NCBI GenBank assembly: GCA_964460905.1
Contig: CAYWRM010000005.1
Span: forward strand, 62,001 to 126,000
DNA from: GCA-002708315 sp964460905
GTDB taxonomy: Bacteria; Bacteroidota; Bacteroidia; Bacteroidales; F082
Direction of reading: 5' to 3'
Length of the DNA stretch: 64,000 bases
In this document: positions 9,145 through 16,838 of the stretch, piece after piece
Layout: each line of letters opens with the position of its first letter
Position numbering within the stretch: the stretch's first letter is position 1
Translations under genes and position numbers: made by a program
Notes under the pieces: model-generated
Told to the model about the DNA's origin: nothing
Seen by the model: only the letters and a program-made list of their open reading frames with translations
Databases searched by the model: none

Positions 9145-10170
9145 TTATTGTGTTGAGATATTTATCATTACAGGCAAATGATCACTATAGCCACCGTAAT
9201 ATCTGCCGGCAGCGGTTCTTGATGGGCGTGCAGGTCCTTTTTTTGGCTGATAAAGCATCCAGTCTTCTTTAAATACAATTTGATTAGGAGAGCCAACTTT
9301 AAGCCCGTTTTTTCCTGTTAGCATTGATGTTGAAATAATTATTTGATCGAACATATCCCAGCTTTTGTAGTACAGCGAGCCGTCACCATTCTTAAATTTA
9401 GTGAGCGATAGATTGTAAAGAGTTTTGTCAAGTAGTTTATCAGAAACTTCCCTGGCTTCCAATACATTGAAAACGCTTGTATCAGTTGGGTTATCATTTA
9501 AATCACCGGCAATAATAATGTTTGCAAGTGGTTGTAAGTTTAAAATTGAATCGGTAATATTTTTAATAATACTGGCAATTTTAATCCTGCTAGGTTCTGT
9601 TTCTTCTTGTCCTCCCCATCTGGATACCCAATGATTAATAAAAACATGTAAAGTGTCGTTATTGTTTACAACACCTTTAGAATAAAGGATATCTCTGGTT
9701 TTATTATCAGGGTTGTCGGGGAAATCAGGAACAATATATTTTGTGCTAATTGGGTTGAAAATACTGGGAATATAAAGTAAAGCAACATCAATTCCGCGTT
9801 CATCGGGGCTATCTTTATGAATTATACTATAACCGGCATTTTTAAGATTTGAGTGATTGATAAGGTCTTCAACAACATCAATGTTTTCAACTTCACAAAG
9901 CCCGAATAAGGCGGGAAAGCCAATAGTATCAATACTTTTCATCACTAACGATATATTGTCAAGTTTATGATTATAACGTTCAGTATTCCATGCTACTTTA
10001 CTATCAGGGAGATAGTTTTCATCGCTAATATTAGGATCGTTAATGGTGTCAAAAAGATTTTCAAGATTATAAAAAGCAAAACTAAATGTACTGGTTGTTT
10101 TTTTTGCACATGATGCCATAATAGAAATTAAGGCAAAAGATATTAGTATGGTTGTGAAGTGCTTTTTCAT
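9145..10170 (-). CDS. Endonuclease/exonuclease/phosphatase (EEP) family secreted protein
   Basis: A 341-residue protein with an N-terminal signal or lipobox-like segment (FALISIMASCAKK, so probably a lipoprotein). The EEP fold is marked by FYNLENLFD near the start, LCEVEN (metal-binding Glu), INHWVSR, AGDLNDNP and the terminal SDHLPV with catalytic Asp-His. The family cleaves phosphodiester or phosphomonoester bonds in nucleic acids, lipids or inositol phosphates. Envelope location suggests scavenging of extracellular nucleic acid or phosphate, but that is inference. It is 38 bp downstream of the S4-domain gene on the same strand. Confidence 0.85.
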   Translation of the reverse strand: MKKHFTTILISFALISIMASCAKKTTSTFSFAFYNLENLFDTINDPNISDENYLPDSKVAWNTERYNHKLDNISLVMKSIDTIGFPALFGLCEVENIDVVEDLINHSNLKNAGYSIIHKDSPDERGIDVALLYIPSIFNPISTKYIVPDFPDNPDNKTRDILYSKGVVNNNDTLHVFINHWVSRWGGQEETEPSRIKIASIIKNITDSILNLQPLANIIIAGDLNDNPTDTSVFNVLEAREVSDKLLDKTLYNLSLTKFKNGDGSLYYKSWDMFDQIIISTSMLTGKNGLKVGSPNQIVFKEDWMLYQPKKGPARPSRTAAGRYYGGYSDHLPVMINISTQ

Positions 10171-10208
10171 AATAATTAGTGTTATAAATAAGTTGAAAAT
10201 ATTTAATT

Positions 10209-10583
10209 TTAAGAATTCTTAAGTTTTGAAATTATTCTTCTATCTTTTTTTGTTGGACGTCCTATTCCCCGATCACGTTTCTCAGCGTTAAATTGTCTTA
10301 ACATTTCAAGTTTTTCATATTCTTCGGCTGGAGTAAGGTCTTCTATTAAGTCGGGAACAAGTTTTGCTGCTACGCGGTTTTTGTTAAGCTTAATAATTTT
10401 TATTACACGTTTAATGTTAGGTTGCTGGATTTCAATTATTTCATCAACTTTTACTTCTCTGGATGCCTTTGCATTCTGGCCATCTATTTTAATTTTACCT
10501 CCTTTGCATGCCTCCGAAGCCTGGGTTCTTGTTTTATATAACCGAACTGTCCATAACCATTTGTCAATTCTCATAGTGTCCAT
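10209..10583 (-). CDS. S4-domain RNA-binding protein (Hsp15/HslR-like)
   Basis: A small protein of about 124 residues whose N terminus MRIDKWLWTVRLYKTRTQA is the S4 RNA-binding domain as in heat-shock protein Hsp15, which binds ribosomal RNA of stalled 50S subunits. The C-terminal tail is basic (RDRGIGRPTKKDRR), as in the family. The open frame extends further upstream into der, but the ATG at 10583 lies 1 bp after the der stop codon and keeps the domain whole; the ATG at 10574 is another option. Tight spacing indicates translational coupling with der. Confidence 0.85.
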   Translation of the reverse strand: MDTMRIDKWLWTVRLYKTRTQASEACKGGKIKIDGQNAKASREVKVDEIIEIQQPNIKRVIKIIKLNKNRVAAKLVPDLIEDLTPAEEYEKLEMLRQFNAEKRDRGIGRPTKKDRRIISKLKNS

Positions 10584-10584
10584 C

Positions 10585-11895
10585 CTATTTTTTCCTAAAA
10601 TATATTTGAATAGGCACTCCTGTGAAATCATAATTTTCACGGATTTTATTTTCTAAAAATCTGCGATATGAGTCTTTAACATCTTCGGGCAGGTTGCAGA
10701 AGAAAGCAAACATAGGAGTATTGCCTTTTATTTGCATTATGTACTTAATTCTAATATATCTACCTCTTGAGCCCATTGGTGGAGGTGTTTTTTCGATGAT
10801 TGGTAGTAGAAGATCATTAAGTTTTGATGTTGGAATTTGCTGAGTTCTATTTTTGTATACTTCTGCTGCTAACTCAAGAGTTTTAAAAATTCGCTGTTTC
10901 TCTGTAACCGATGTAAAAACAATAGGTACATCATTAAAAGGAGCAATTCTTTCTCTAATATCTTTTTCAAACGTCAAGTGAGTATTGGTTTCTTTATCAA
11001 CAAGATCCCATTTATTTACAACTAATACAATTCCTTTTTTATTCTTTTCTGCGAGGTGGAATATGGCAATATCTTGTTTTTCAATACCTGTTTGAGCATC
11101 AATCATTACCACACAAATGTCAGAGTTTTCAATGGCTCTAATTGTGCGTAAAGTTGAGTAAAATTCAATGTTTTCATACACTTTTTCTTTTTTACGTAAT
11201 CCTGCAGTATCCACGAGCATAAAATCATGTCCAAAGGCATTGTAACGTGTATATATTGAATCGCGGGTAGTTCCGGCAATAGGAGTAACAATGTTCCGTT
11301 TGTTGTCAAGGAGAGTGTTTATAATAGATGATTTGCCAACATTTGGTCTGCCCACAAAAGCAATACGTGGCAGGTTTGTTTCTTCATCATTTATTACCTT
11401 TTCAGGAAATGTTTTTACAATCTCATCTAACAGATCACCTGTTCCACTTCCATTTACGGCCGAAATAGCATAAACCTCACCTAATCCCAGTGAATAAAAC
11501 TCAATAATATTATTAGTTTGGTTTGGAGTATCAACTTTATTAGCAACTGTAAAAATATCTTTTTTAGATCTTCGAAGTAGGGTTGCAACGTCTTCGTCAA
11601 GAGGAGTAATTCCATCATGAGTGTCAACAACAAATATTATTGCATCTGCTTCATCAATTGCAAATAGTACTTGTTTACTTATTTCATCTTCAAAAGTATC
11701 ATCCGAACCATGTACATAGCCGCCGGTGTCAATAACTGAAAACTCGTATCCGTTCCAGTCACTTTTACCATAAATTCTATCTCGTGTAACACCACTTACT
11801 GACTCAACAATAGCTTCTTTGCTTTCTATTAGTCTGTTAAATAGTGTCGATTTGCCAACATTCGGTCTTCCAACTATAGCTATCGTGTTATTCAT
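10585..11895 (-). CDS. der: Ribosome assembly GTPase Der (EngA)
   Basis: A 436-residue protein with two GTPase domains in tandem and a C-terminal KH-like domain, the arrangement unique to Der. First domain: GRPNVGKSTLFN, DTGGY and NKVD. Second domain from about residue 178: GRPNVGKSSIIN, DTAGL and NKWD. Der binds the 50S subunit and is needed for its late assembly. It is followed by the S4 gene with a 1-bp gap and preceded by era on the same strand, with an eleven-unit 8-mer repeat between them. Start ATG at 11895 gives the usual MNNTIAIVGRPN beginning. Confidence 0.96.
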   Translation of the reverse strand: MNNTIAIVGRPNVGKSTLFNRLIESKEAIVESVSGVTRDRIYGKSDWNGYEFSVIDTGGYVHGSDDTFEDEISKQVLFAIDEADAIIFVVDTHDGITPLDEDVATLLRRSKKDIFTVANKVDTPNQTNNIIEFYSLGLGEVYAISAVNGSGTGDLLDEIVKTFPEKVINDEETNLPRIAFVGRPNVGKSSIINTLLDNKRNIVTPIAGTTRDSIYTRYNAFGHDFMLVDTAGLRKKEKVYENIEFYSTLRTIRAIENSDICVVMIDAQTGIEKQDIAIFHLAEKNKKGIVLVVNKWDLVDKETNTHLTFEKDIRERIAPFNDVPIVFTSVTEKQRIFKTLELAAEVYKNRTQQIPTSKLNDLLLPIIEKTPPPMGSRGRYIRIKYIMQIKGNTPMFAFFCNLPEDVKDSYRRFLENKIRENYDFTGVPIQIYFRKK

Positions 11896-11940
11896 CGTTT
11901 AGAGTTATTAGTTATATGTTATTTGTTAGAGTTGTTGAAT

Positions 11941-12030
11941 ACAATCGAACAATCAAGCAATCAAACAATTGAGCAATCAAACAATCGAACAATTGAACAA
12001 TCGAACAATCGAACAATTGAACAATCGAAC
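11941..12030. repeat. 8-bp tandem repeat, eleven units (RCAATYRA)
   Basis: The 90 bp divide exactly into eleven 8-mers plus two bases, all fitting RCAATYRA (ACAATCGA, ACAATCAA, GCAATCAA, ACAATTGA and so on). The array abuts the era stop codon and ends about 45 bp before der. A five-unit array of the same family lies at 4775-4814. Confidence 0.9.
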
Positions 12031-12909
12031 TCACTGATCATATCCAAACTGTTTTAGTGTATTTTCGTTGTCTCTCCAGTCTTTACTTACTTTAACAGTA
12101 ACTTCCAGAAACACTTTTTTGTCAATAAAATCCTCAATGTCTAAACGTGCTGCTGTAGCTGTTTTCTTTATGGCATTTCCTTGATGACCTAGAATAATTG
12201 CCTTTTGAGTGTCCCTTGTTACATATATAATTGCTGAAATGCGCACCAGTTTATCATCTTCTTTATATTGATCAATAGCAACTTCAGCTGAATAGGGAAT
12301 TTCTTTTTTGTAGTTCAGAAGTATTTTCTCACGAATGATTTCTGAAATAAAAAACCTTATGGATTTGTCGGTAAGTTCATCCTTAGGATAATAAGCATCA
12401 TGTTCAGGCAGATAATGAATAATCCTATCAAACACTTTCTCAATATTAAAGTTGTTCAAGGCACTTACCGGAATAACTTCTGATTTCGGCATTTTTAATT
12501 TCCATGCCTCCATTTCCTTCACTATTGATTCTTGATTTGACAGATCAATCTTATTAATAATAATAATTACTTGAACATTTGATACATTAAATTTATCGAT
12601 TATCTCCTGATCTGCAAAAGGATAATCAGGTTCGGTCATAAGTAATAATATATCAGCATCTTTTAAAGCTGAATTTATATACTTATTCATGTATTGGTGC
12701 ATTTTATATGATGGGTTCTTAACAATACCGGGAGTGTCGGAATACACTATTTGAAACCCCTCACCATTTACAATGCCCATTATTCGGTGACGTGTTGTTT
12801 GAGCTTTTGAGGTTATTATTGATAGTTTTTCGCCAACCATTGAGTTCATCAAAGTTGATTTTCCTACATTTGGATAACCTATAATATTTACAAAACCAGC
12901 CTTATACAT
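12031..12909 (-). CDS. era: GTPase Era
   Basis: About 292 residues from the ATG at 12909, which gives MYKAGFVNIIGYPNVGKST; the longer frame from 12936 adds nine residues that are not typical. G motifs: GYPNVGKST (G1), SDTPGI (G3), NKIDL (G4). The C-terminal half is the KH RNA-binding domain that holds the 3' end of 16S rRNA, with the VFLEVTVKVSKDWR region near the end. Era helps 30S subunit maturation. The gene and the promoter for the initiator tRNA diverge from the same 20-bp region. Confidence 0.96.
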   Translation of the reverse strand: MYKAGFVNIIGYPNVGKSTLMNSMVGEKLSIITSKAQTTRHRIMGIVNGEGFQIVYSDTPGIVKNPSYKMHQYMNKYINSALKDADILLLMTEPDYPFADQEIIDKFNVSNVQVIIIINKIDLSNQESIVKEMEAWKLKMPKSEVIPVSALNNFNIEKVFDRIIHYLPEHDAYYPKDELTDKSIRFFISEIIREKILLNYKKEIPYSAEVAIDQYKEDDKLVRISAIIYVTRDTQKAIILGHQGNAIKKTATAARLDIEDFIDKKVFLEVTVKVSKDWRDNENTLKQFGYDQ

Positions 12910-12924
12910 AAATATGAAAAAAAG

Positions 12925-12956
12925 TTTGCACGGCAAAGAAACAAAATATATCTTTG
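12925..12956 (+). promoter_or_regulatory. Promoter of the initiator tRNA transcript
   Basis: TTTG at 12925-12928, 20 bp spacer, then TATCTTTG at 12949-12956: a full Bacteroidota -33/-7 promoter. Transcription would begin near 12963, run through a degenerate tRNA-like region and then the tRNA. Confidence 0.7.
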
Positions 12957-13010
12957 CACTCCCTTTTTAAGGGATAGTTAATTAGTTCATAAAGACACGA
13001 AAATACATTA

Positions 13011-13080
13011 CAGGGCGAATCCGATTGAGTCGGATCGTTGGGCTCATATCCGCCTAAGGCGGACATTAGTTTGAATCTAT
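13011..13080 (+). pseudogene. Degenerate tRNA-fMet-like sequence
   Basis: Contains TCGTTGGGCTCATA (13035-13048) and AGTTTGAATCT (13069-13079), which match the anticodon arm and T arm of the intact tRNA about 108 bp downstream. The 3' side of the anticodon stem is replaced by the palindrome CCGCCTAAGGCGG, and ATCCGA/TCGGAT form another small hairpin. It cannot fold as a tRNA. Chance resemblance is unlikely but the origin is inferred. Confidence 0.5.
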
Positions 13081-13120
13081 GATAAAACAATAGTTTATCA
13101 CTGTAATGAAAAAAATATAT

Positions 13121-13192
<72 letters not shown>

Positions 13193-13197
13193 CTATG

Positions 13198-13230
13198 AAA
13201 AACCTCACACGAAAGTGTGGGGTTTTTTTT
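13198..13230 (+). terminator. Rho-independent terminator after tRNA-fMet
   Basis: AAAACCTCACAC pairs with GTGTGGGGTTTT over a GAAA tetraloop, followed by a run of eight T. Confidence 0.9.
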
Positions 13231-13354
13231 ATTTTGAACAAGATGCAAACTTGTTTGCAAAACGAAGTGAAAAATAAAAAAACCACAAGCCTTTAAGGTT
13301 TAGGTTTTGAAGTTGTAAAGTATCTCTTCACCAGATCAGCGACCGAAGTGAGTT

Positions 13355-13373
13355 AATCTGGCCCCCGCTACTA
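13355..13373 (+). repeat. Second copy of the tRNA-fMet 3' end
   Basis: AATCTGGCCCCCGCTACTA repeats bases 13177-13195 of the tRNA 3' end and flank exactly; four bases before it (AGTT) match too after a 2-bp gap. It could be a scar of recombination at the tRNA. Confidence 0.75.
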
Positions 13374-13379
13374 AGTAAA

Positions 13380-13407
13380 GACCAATGATTTTCATTGGTC
13401 TTTTTTT
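13380..13407 (+). terminator. Rho-independent terminator
   Basis: GACCAATGA / TCATTGGTC stem with a 3-nt loop, followed by seven T. It follows the second partial tRNA copy, as the first terminator follows the real one. Confidence 0.85.
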
Positions 13408-13431
13408 ATGCATGTATGTGACTAGGCATAA

Positions 13432-13468
13432 AAAAAGGAGACCACCAGTAAATGATAATCTCCTTTTT
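13432..13468 (-). terminator. Terminator of rpmB (possibly bidirectional)
   Basis: AAAAAGGAGA pairs with TCTCCTTTTT over a 17-nt loop; on the minus strand the stem follows rpmB and is followed by T residues. Confidence 0.65.
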
Positions 13469-13486
13469 AATCTTGTAGTATCTTTA

Positions 13487-13726
13487 CTATGCTTTGTAGT
13501 ATCCTTTTGTTGCAGCATCTTTAAGGGCAATTGCAATGCCTTTTTTATTGATGATGCGAATACCATTTGCGCTTACCATTAATGTAATCCATTTGCCGGT
13601 TTCAGGCACGAAAAATTTTTTGGTATGCAAATTAGGTTGAAATTTTCTTTTAGTCTTGGCATGTGAGTGACTTACATTGTTTCCTGAAATCACTTTCTTT
13701 CCTGTTATTTGGCAAATTCTTGACAT
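13487..13726 (-). CDS. rpmB: 50S ribosomal protein L28
   Basis: A 79-residue basic protein beginning MSRICQITGKKVISGNNVSHS, the usual L28 start, and containing the RKFQPNLHTKKF segment. The open frame extends 20 codons upstream but that part is not L28-like, so the ATG at 13726 is chosen; the purine-rich GGAAAG just before it can serve as a ribosome site. L28 is a component of the large subunit. The gene stands alone with its own terminator. Confidence 0.95.
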   Translation of the reverse strand: MSRICQITGKKVISGNNVSHSHAKTKRKFQPNLHTKKFFVPETGKWITLMVSANGIRIINKKGIAIALKDAATKGYYKA

Positions 13727-13893
13727 CTTTCCGTAGTTTTTATTCCTGTTCAAAAAAGGAGTGCAAAATAAGACATAATTTTTCAATTATTCAAATGATT
13801 TGGGAAAATTATTTTTAACCCTTATTTTTTATCACTTCTTATTTGGAAAGTTATAAAAATTACTAAATCTATATACCTCTTCAAAAATAGTTG

Positions 13894-13901
13894 TAATTTT
13901 G
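13894..13901 (+). promoter_or_regulatory. Bacteroidota -7 promoter element (TAATTTTG)
   Basis: TAnnTTTG match 45 bp before the mrp start codon. Confidence 0.5.
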
Positions 13902-13946
13902 CCCCATAAATTTTTCTTATTATAATTTAATCTAAATAAAAATAAT

Positions 13947-14999
13947 ATGTCAAAGTTCATCACAAATCACGATGTAACAGATGCATTAAGAGAAGTAATA
14001 TTTTTCGCAAAACAAAATAATATTGTTGATTTAAATATGATTGATGATATTGAAATTAAGGGTAACGATATTAAAGTTTCAGTAATTTTTCCGAAACTTG
14101 ATGACCCTTCAGTTGGGATTATTTATAATTCAATTGTAAAAACACTGAAAGATAAACTTGGAGATGATATTAGTGTGGATGTTAAGCCGATAGCTGAAAA
14201 GGATAAAGGGATGGGTCCATTATCCGGTGTTAAAAATATTATTGCTGTAATTGCAGGAAAAGGTGGTGTAGGAAAATCAACTATTGCTGCAAACCTTGCT
14301 ATTGCATTGTCAAAATCAGGAAATAAAGTAGGGATACTTGATGCCGATATTATGGGACCATCAGTGCCAATGATGTTTGGTGTTGAAGGGCAACAGCCTG
14401 GAGTTATCGACAGGGAAGGGAAACCAGTTATGCTTCCATTGGAAAATCATGGTGTTAAAATCCTCTCCTTAGGGTTTTTTGTTCAACCTGATCAGGCTTT
14501 AATGTGGAGAGGAGCGATGATTAACAATGCATTTAACCAGTTAATGAAAGATTCAGAATGGGGTGAACTTGATTTTCTGGTTATTGATATGCCTCCCGGA
14601 ACAGGCGATATTCAACTTACTCTTGCTCAGTCGTATAATATAAAGGGAACAGTACTTGTAACTACTCCTCAAAAGGTAGCAACTGCTGACGTACGCCGTG
14701 CTGCAATGATGTATCGTCAGGACAAACTTACAATCCCATTACTAGGTATTGTAGAGAATATGTCCTTTTTCACACCGGAAGAATTACCCGATAAGAAATA
14801 TTATATTTTTGGGAAAGGTGCTACTGATGAGTTAGCCAAAGAATTGGATATTCCTGTGCTTGGAAGAATTCCAATTGTTGAGAAAATTGTTGAATCTGGT
14901 GATGGTGGTATTCCGGTGATACTTGATGACAGCACAACTGTAGGTGCTGAGTTTGTGGAAGTTGCTAAAGCTGTTCAAAATGAAGTTGCAAAATTATAA
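13947..14999 (+). CDS. mrp: Mrp/ApbC-type iron-sulfur carrier ATPase
   Basis: A 350-residue cytoplasmic P-loop ATPase of the Mrp/NBP35 family, which carries and delivers Fe-S clusters to apoproteins. Residues 1-95 form a MIP18 (DUF59)-like domain; the deviant Walker A GKGGVGKST follows at about 108-116, then DADIMGPS and VIDMPPGTGD. The CxxC cluster motif usual near the C terminus of proteobacterial Mrp is replaced by ENMSFFTPEELPDKKYYIFG; I believe this is normal for Bacteroidota members but it is worth noting. It is 21 bp upstream of a NifU-type scaffold, which fits a shared Fe-S role. Confidence 0.93.
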   Translation: MSKFITNHDVTDALREVIFFAKQNNIVDLNMIDDIEIKGNDIKVSVIFPKLDDPSVGIIYNSIVKTLKDKLGDDISVDVKPIAEKDKGMGPLSGVKNIIAVIAGKGGVGKSTIAANLAIALSKSGNKVGILDADIMGPSVPMMFGVEGQQPGVIDREGKPVMLPLENHGVKILSLGFFVQPDQALMWRGAMINNAFNQLMKDSEWGELDFLVIDMPPGTGDIQLTLAQSYNIKGTVLVTTPQKVATADVRRAAMMYRQDKLTIPLLGIVENMSFFTPEELPDKKYYIFGKGATDELAKELDIPVLGRIPIVEKIVESGDGGIPVILDDSTTVGAEFVEVAKAVQNEVAKL

Positions 15000-15020
15000 T
15001 TCAATATAAATATTTTTACT

Positions 15021-15269
15021 ATGGCTCATACTAAAGAAGAACTAAATGAAAAAGTTCAGAATGTAATTGAACAAGTAAGACCCTATTTACAAGCCGATGG
15101 TGGCGATATAAATTTCGTTAATATTACTGACGATTATACTGTAAATGTTGAGCTTACCGGAGCATGTGGTACATGTGCTTTTAGTACAATTACTCTAAAA
15201 AATGGTGTTGAGGCAACATTAAAGAAAGTGCTTCCTGAGATTAAGGAAGTTGTTGCTATTAATTTGTAA
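15021..15269 (+). CDS. NifU C-terminal-domain (Nfu) iron-sulfur scaffold
   Basis: An 82-residue protein consisting only of the Nfu domain, with GGDINFVNI and the cluster-ligand motif GACGTCAFSTITLKNG (CxxC). Nfu proteins dimerise, hold a [4Fe-4S] cluster between the two CxxC motifs and pass it on. The tight spacing to mrp implies one operon for Fe-S cluster delivery. The stop codon is followed 12 bp later by a long hairpin element that may end the transcript. Confidence 0.92.
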   Translation: MAHTKEELNEKVQNVIEQVRPYLQADGGDINFVNITDDYTVNVELTGACGTCAFSTITLKNGVEATLKKVLPEIKEVVAINL

Positions 15270-15281
15270 GCTGCTATTTTA

Positions 15282-15417
15282 GTGACTCTAATAAAACGTC
15301 AATAACTTTTTTACACTTGTGTTTAAAACCAGTCATCTGCCGAAGGCGGACTCCTGATTTTAAACACTTCACATCCCGATTAGTATCGGGACGTTATTGA
15401 CGCTTTCTTAAAGTCAC
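15282..15417. repeat. Dispersed hairpin element, copy B (136 bp)
   Basis: Ends AGTGACT/AGTCACT are complementary, GTCAATAAC (15298-15306) pairs with GTTATTGAC (15393-15401), and the inner GTGTTTAAAA / TTTTAAACAC arms are as in copy A at 5663. Small palindromes TGCCGAAGGCG and TCCCGATTAGTATCGGGA sit inside. The remainder of 15418-15520 shows no gene. Confidence 0.8.
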
Positions 15418-15520
15418 TTTTTAATTGGTGTGTTTTCTAAGAAAAACTAAATTGTGTTTGACTTTAAACTCATGACTTTAGGGACAGACACAAAATAAAC
15501 GAAATAAGAATTAGTACAGA

Positions 15521-16708
15521 TTAATATTTAACTCTGGCTGATCCTTTTTCAAAAATATTCTGCATAATTTCAGCAGGATTTTTAAACTTATTAGCAAACA
15601 TCATGGCGGCAATTATATATGGTTTATAACTGGCCTGATGATAAGTGTTTATTCTGTATTTTTCGAAAACAGAACCTTCTACTTCACCATCATTACACGA
15701 TACTCCTGAGATATCAGCAGGAAGGCAATGCATGTAAAGGGCTTCGCTGTTTTTTGTGGTTTTCATCATCTGCTCTGTATATTCCCAGTCTTTATGCTTT
15801 GCATTATTTTGCAACGCCACAAGTTCTAATTCGGCAAGTCCTTTTGTGTCTTTATTTTTGAGTAATTCAGTCCTTTGTTGCATAATGTGGTATGGTGCCC
15901 AGCTTTTTGGGTATACAATATCAGCATCTTTCACAGCCTCTTCCATTGAATGAGTAATACTGAATGATCCCCCACTTGTTTTTGCATTTTTCCCAGCCAA
16001 ATCAACAATCTCAGGTATCAAACCGTAACCTTCTGGATATGCTAGTTCTACGTTCATGCCATATCTTGTCATTAATGCAATAATACCTTGTGGTACCGAC
16101 ATAGGCTTTCCATAACTTGGTGAATAGGCCCAACTCATTACTATCTTTTTTCCCTTAAGTGCTTCAGTTGAACCAAATGTATTTTTGAGGTGTAGCAAAT
16201 CAGCCATTGATTGTGTTGGATGATCCATGTCGCATTGCAGGTTTACTATACTGGGACGTACAGGAAGGACTTTCTTCTCAAATCCTTCATCCAAAGCCGA
16301 AGCCACTTCACGCATATATTTATTGCCTTCTCCTAAATACATGTCATCACGAATTCCAATAAAATCAGTTAAAAATGAAATCATATTGGCAGTTTCTCTA
16401 ACTGTTTCCCCATGAGCAATTTGTGATTTTGTTTCATCCATATCCTGAACTGCAAGCCCGAGTAAATTTGCTGCTGATGCATAAGAGAATCGTGTTCGTG
16501 TTGAATTATCTCTGAAAATAGAAACGGCAAGCCCAGTATCAAATACTTTTGGTGAAATATTTTCTTCTCTTAATTGTTTCAATAAATTAGCAATTTCCAG
16601 AATTGCTTTCAGATCATCATCACTTTTTTCCCATGTGAGAAAAAAATCTTTTTTGTAGAGCTTAGATTTTATTCGTGAAAGGGCCTCTATTTTGTTTTTA
16701 ATGGTCAT
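15521..16708 (-). CDS. ygeW: YgeW-type putative carbamoyltransferase
   Basis: A 395-residue member of the aspartate/ornithine carbamoyltransferase superfamily, matching YgeW in length. It shows the carbamoyl-phosphate motif STRTR in FRDNSTRTRFSYASA, DHPTQ (CDMDHPTQSMAD), and HCLPAD. YgeW is a 'knotted' transcarbamylase whose physiological substrate is not established; it does not use ornithine or aspartate. In E. coli it lies with ygeX, ygeY, ssnA and ygfK, a cluster linked to purine-derived or selenium-dependent catabolism. Here only ygeY is beside it, 130 bp upstream on the same strand, which strengthens both calls. Confidence 0.87.
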   Translation of the reverse strand: MTIKNKIEALSRIKSKLYKKDFFLTWEKSDDDLKAILEIANLLKQLREENISPKVFDTGLAVSIFRDNSTRTRFSYASAANLLGLAVQDMDETKSQIAHGETVRETANMISFLTDFIGIRDDMYLGEGNKYMREVASALDEGFEKKVLPVRPSIVNLQCDMDHPTQSMADLLHLKNTFGSTEALKGKKIVMSWAYSPSYGKPMSVPQGIIALMTRYGMNVELAYPEGYGLIPEIVDLAGKNAKTSGGSFSITHSMEEAVKDADIVYPKSWAPYHIMQQRTELLKNKDTKGLAELELVALQNNAKHKDWEYTEQMMKTTKNSEALYMHCLPADISGVSCNDGEVEGSVFEKYRINTYHQASYKPYIIAAMMFANKFKNPAEIMQNIFEKGSARVKY

Positions 16709-16737
16709 GTTATTTTTTTAAGTCGTTTATTATTATT

Positions 16738-16836
16738 TCTCGCAATGTCGCTAAGTCGTAGAGAATTTAATAGTCTTTTTATTTACCCATTATATTCCAA
16801 ATGTATAAATCTTAGCGTTTCTGAGCCTTTGCGAGA
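16738..16836. repeat. Imperfect inverted repeat between ygeY and ygeW
   Basis: TCTCGCAA (16738) pairs with TTGCGAGA (16829-16836), and CGCTAAG (16749) pairs with CTTAGCG (16811-16817), leaving a 55-bp centre. It begins 2 bp after the ygeY stop on the minus strand; it may act as an mRNA 3' structure or be a small mobile relic. Confidence 0.6.
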
Positions 16837-16838
16837 GA

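Noticed and set aside
11941..12030. CRISPR array
   Set aside because: The repeats are contiguous 8-mers without spacers and there are no cas genes in the window.
15521..16708. Ornithine or acetylornithine carbamoyltransferase
   Set aside because: Length, motif variants and the neighbouring ygeY fit YgeW better; no arginine genes nearby.
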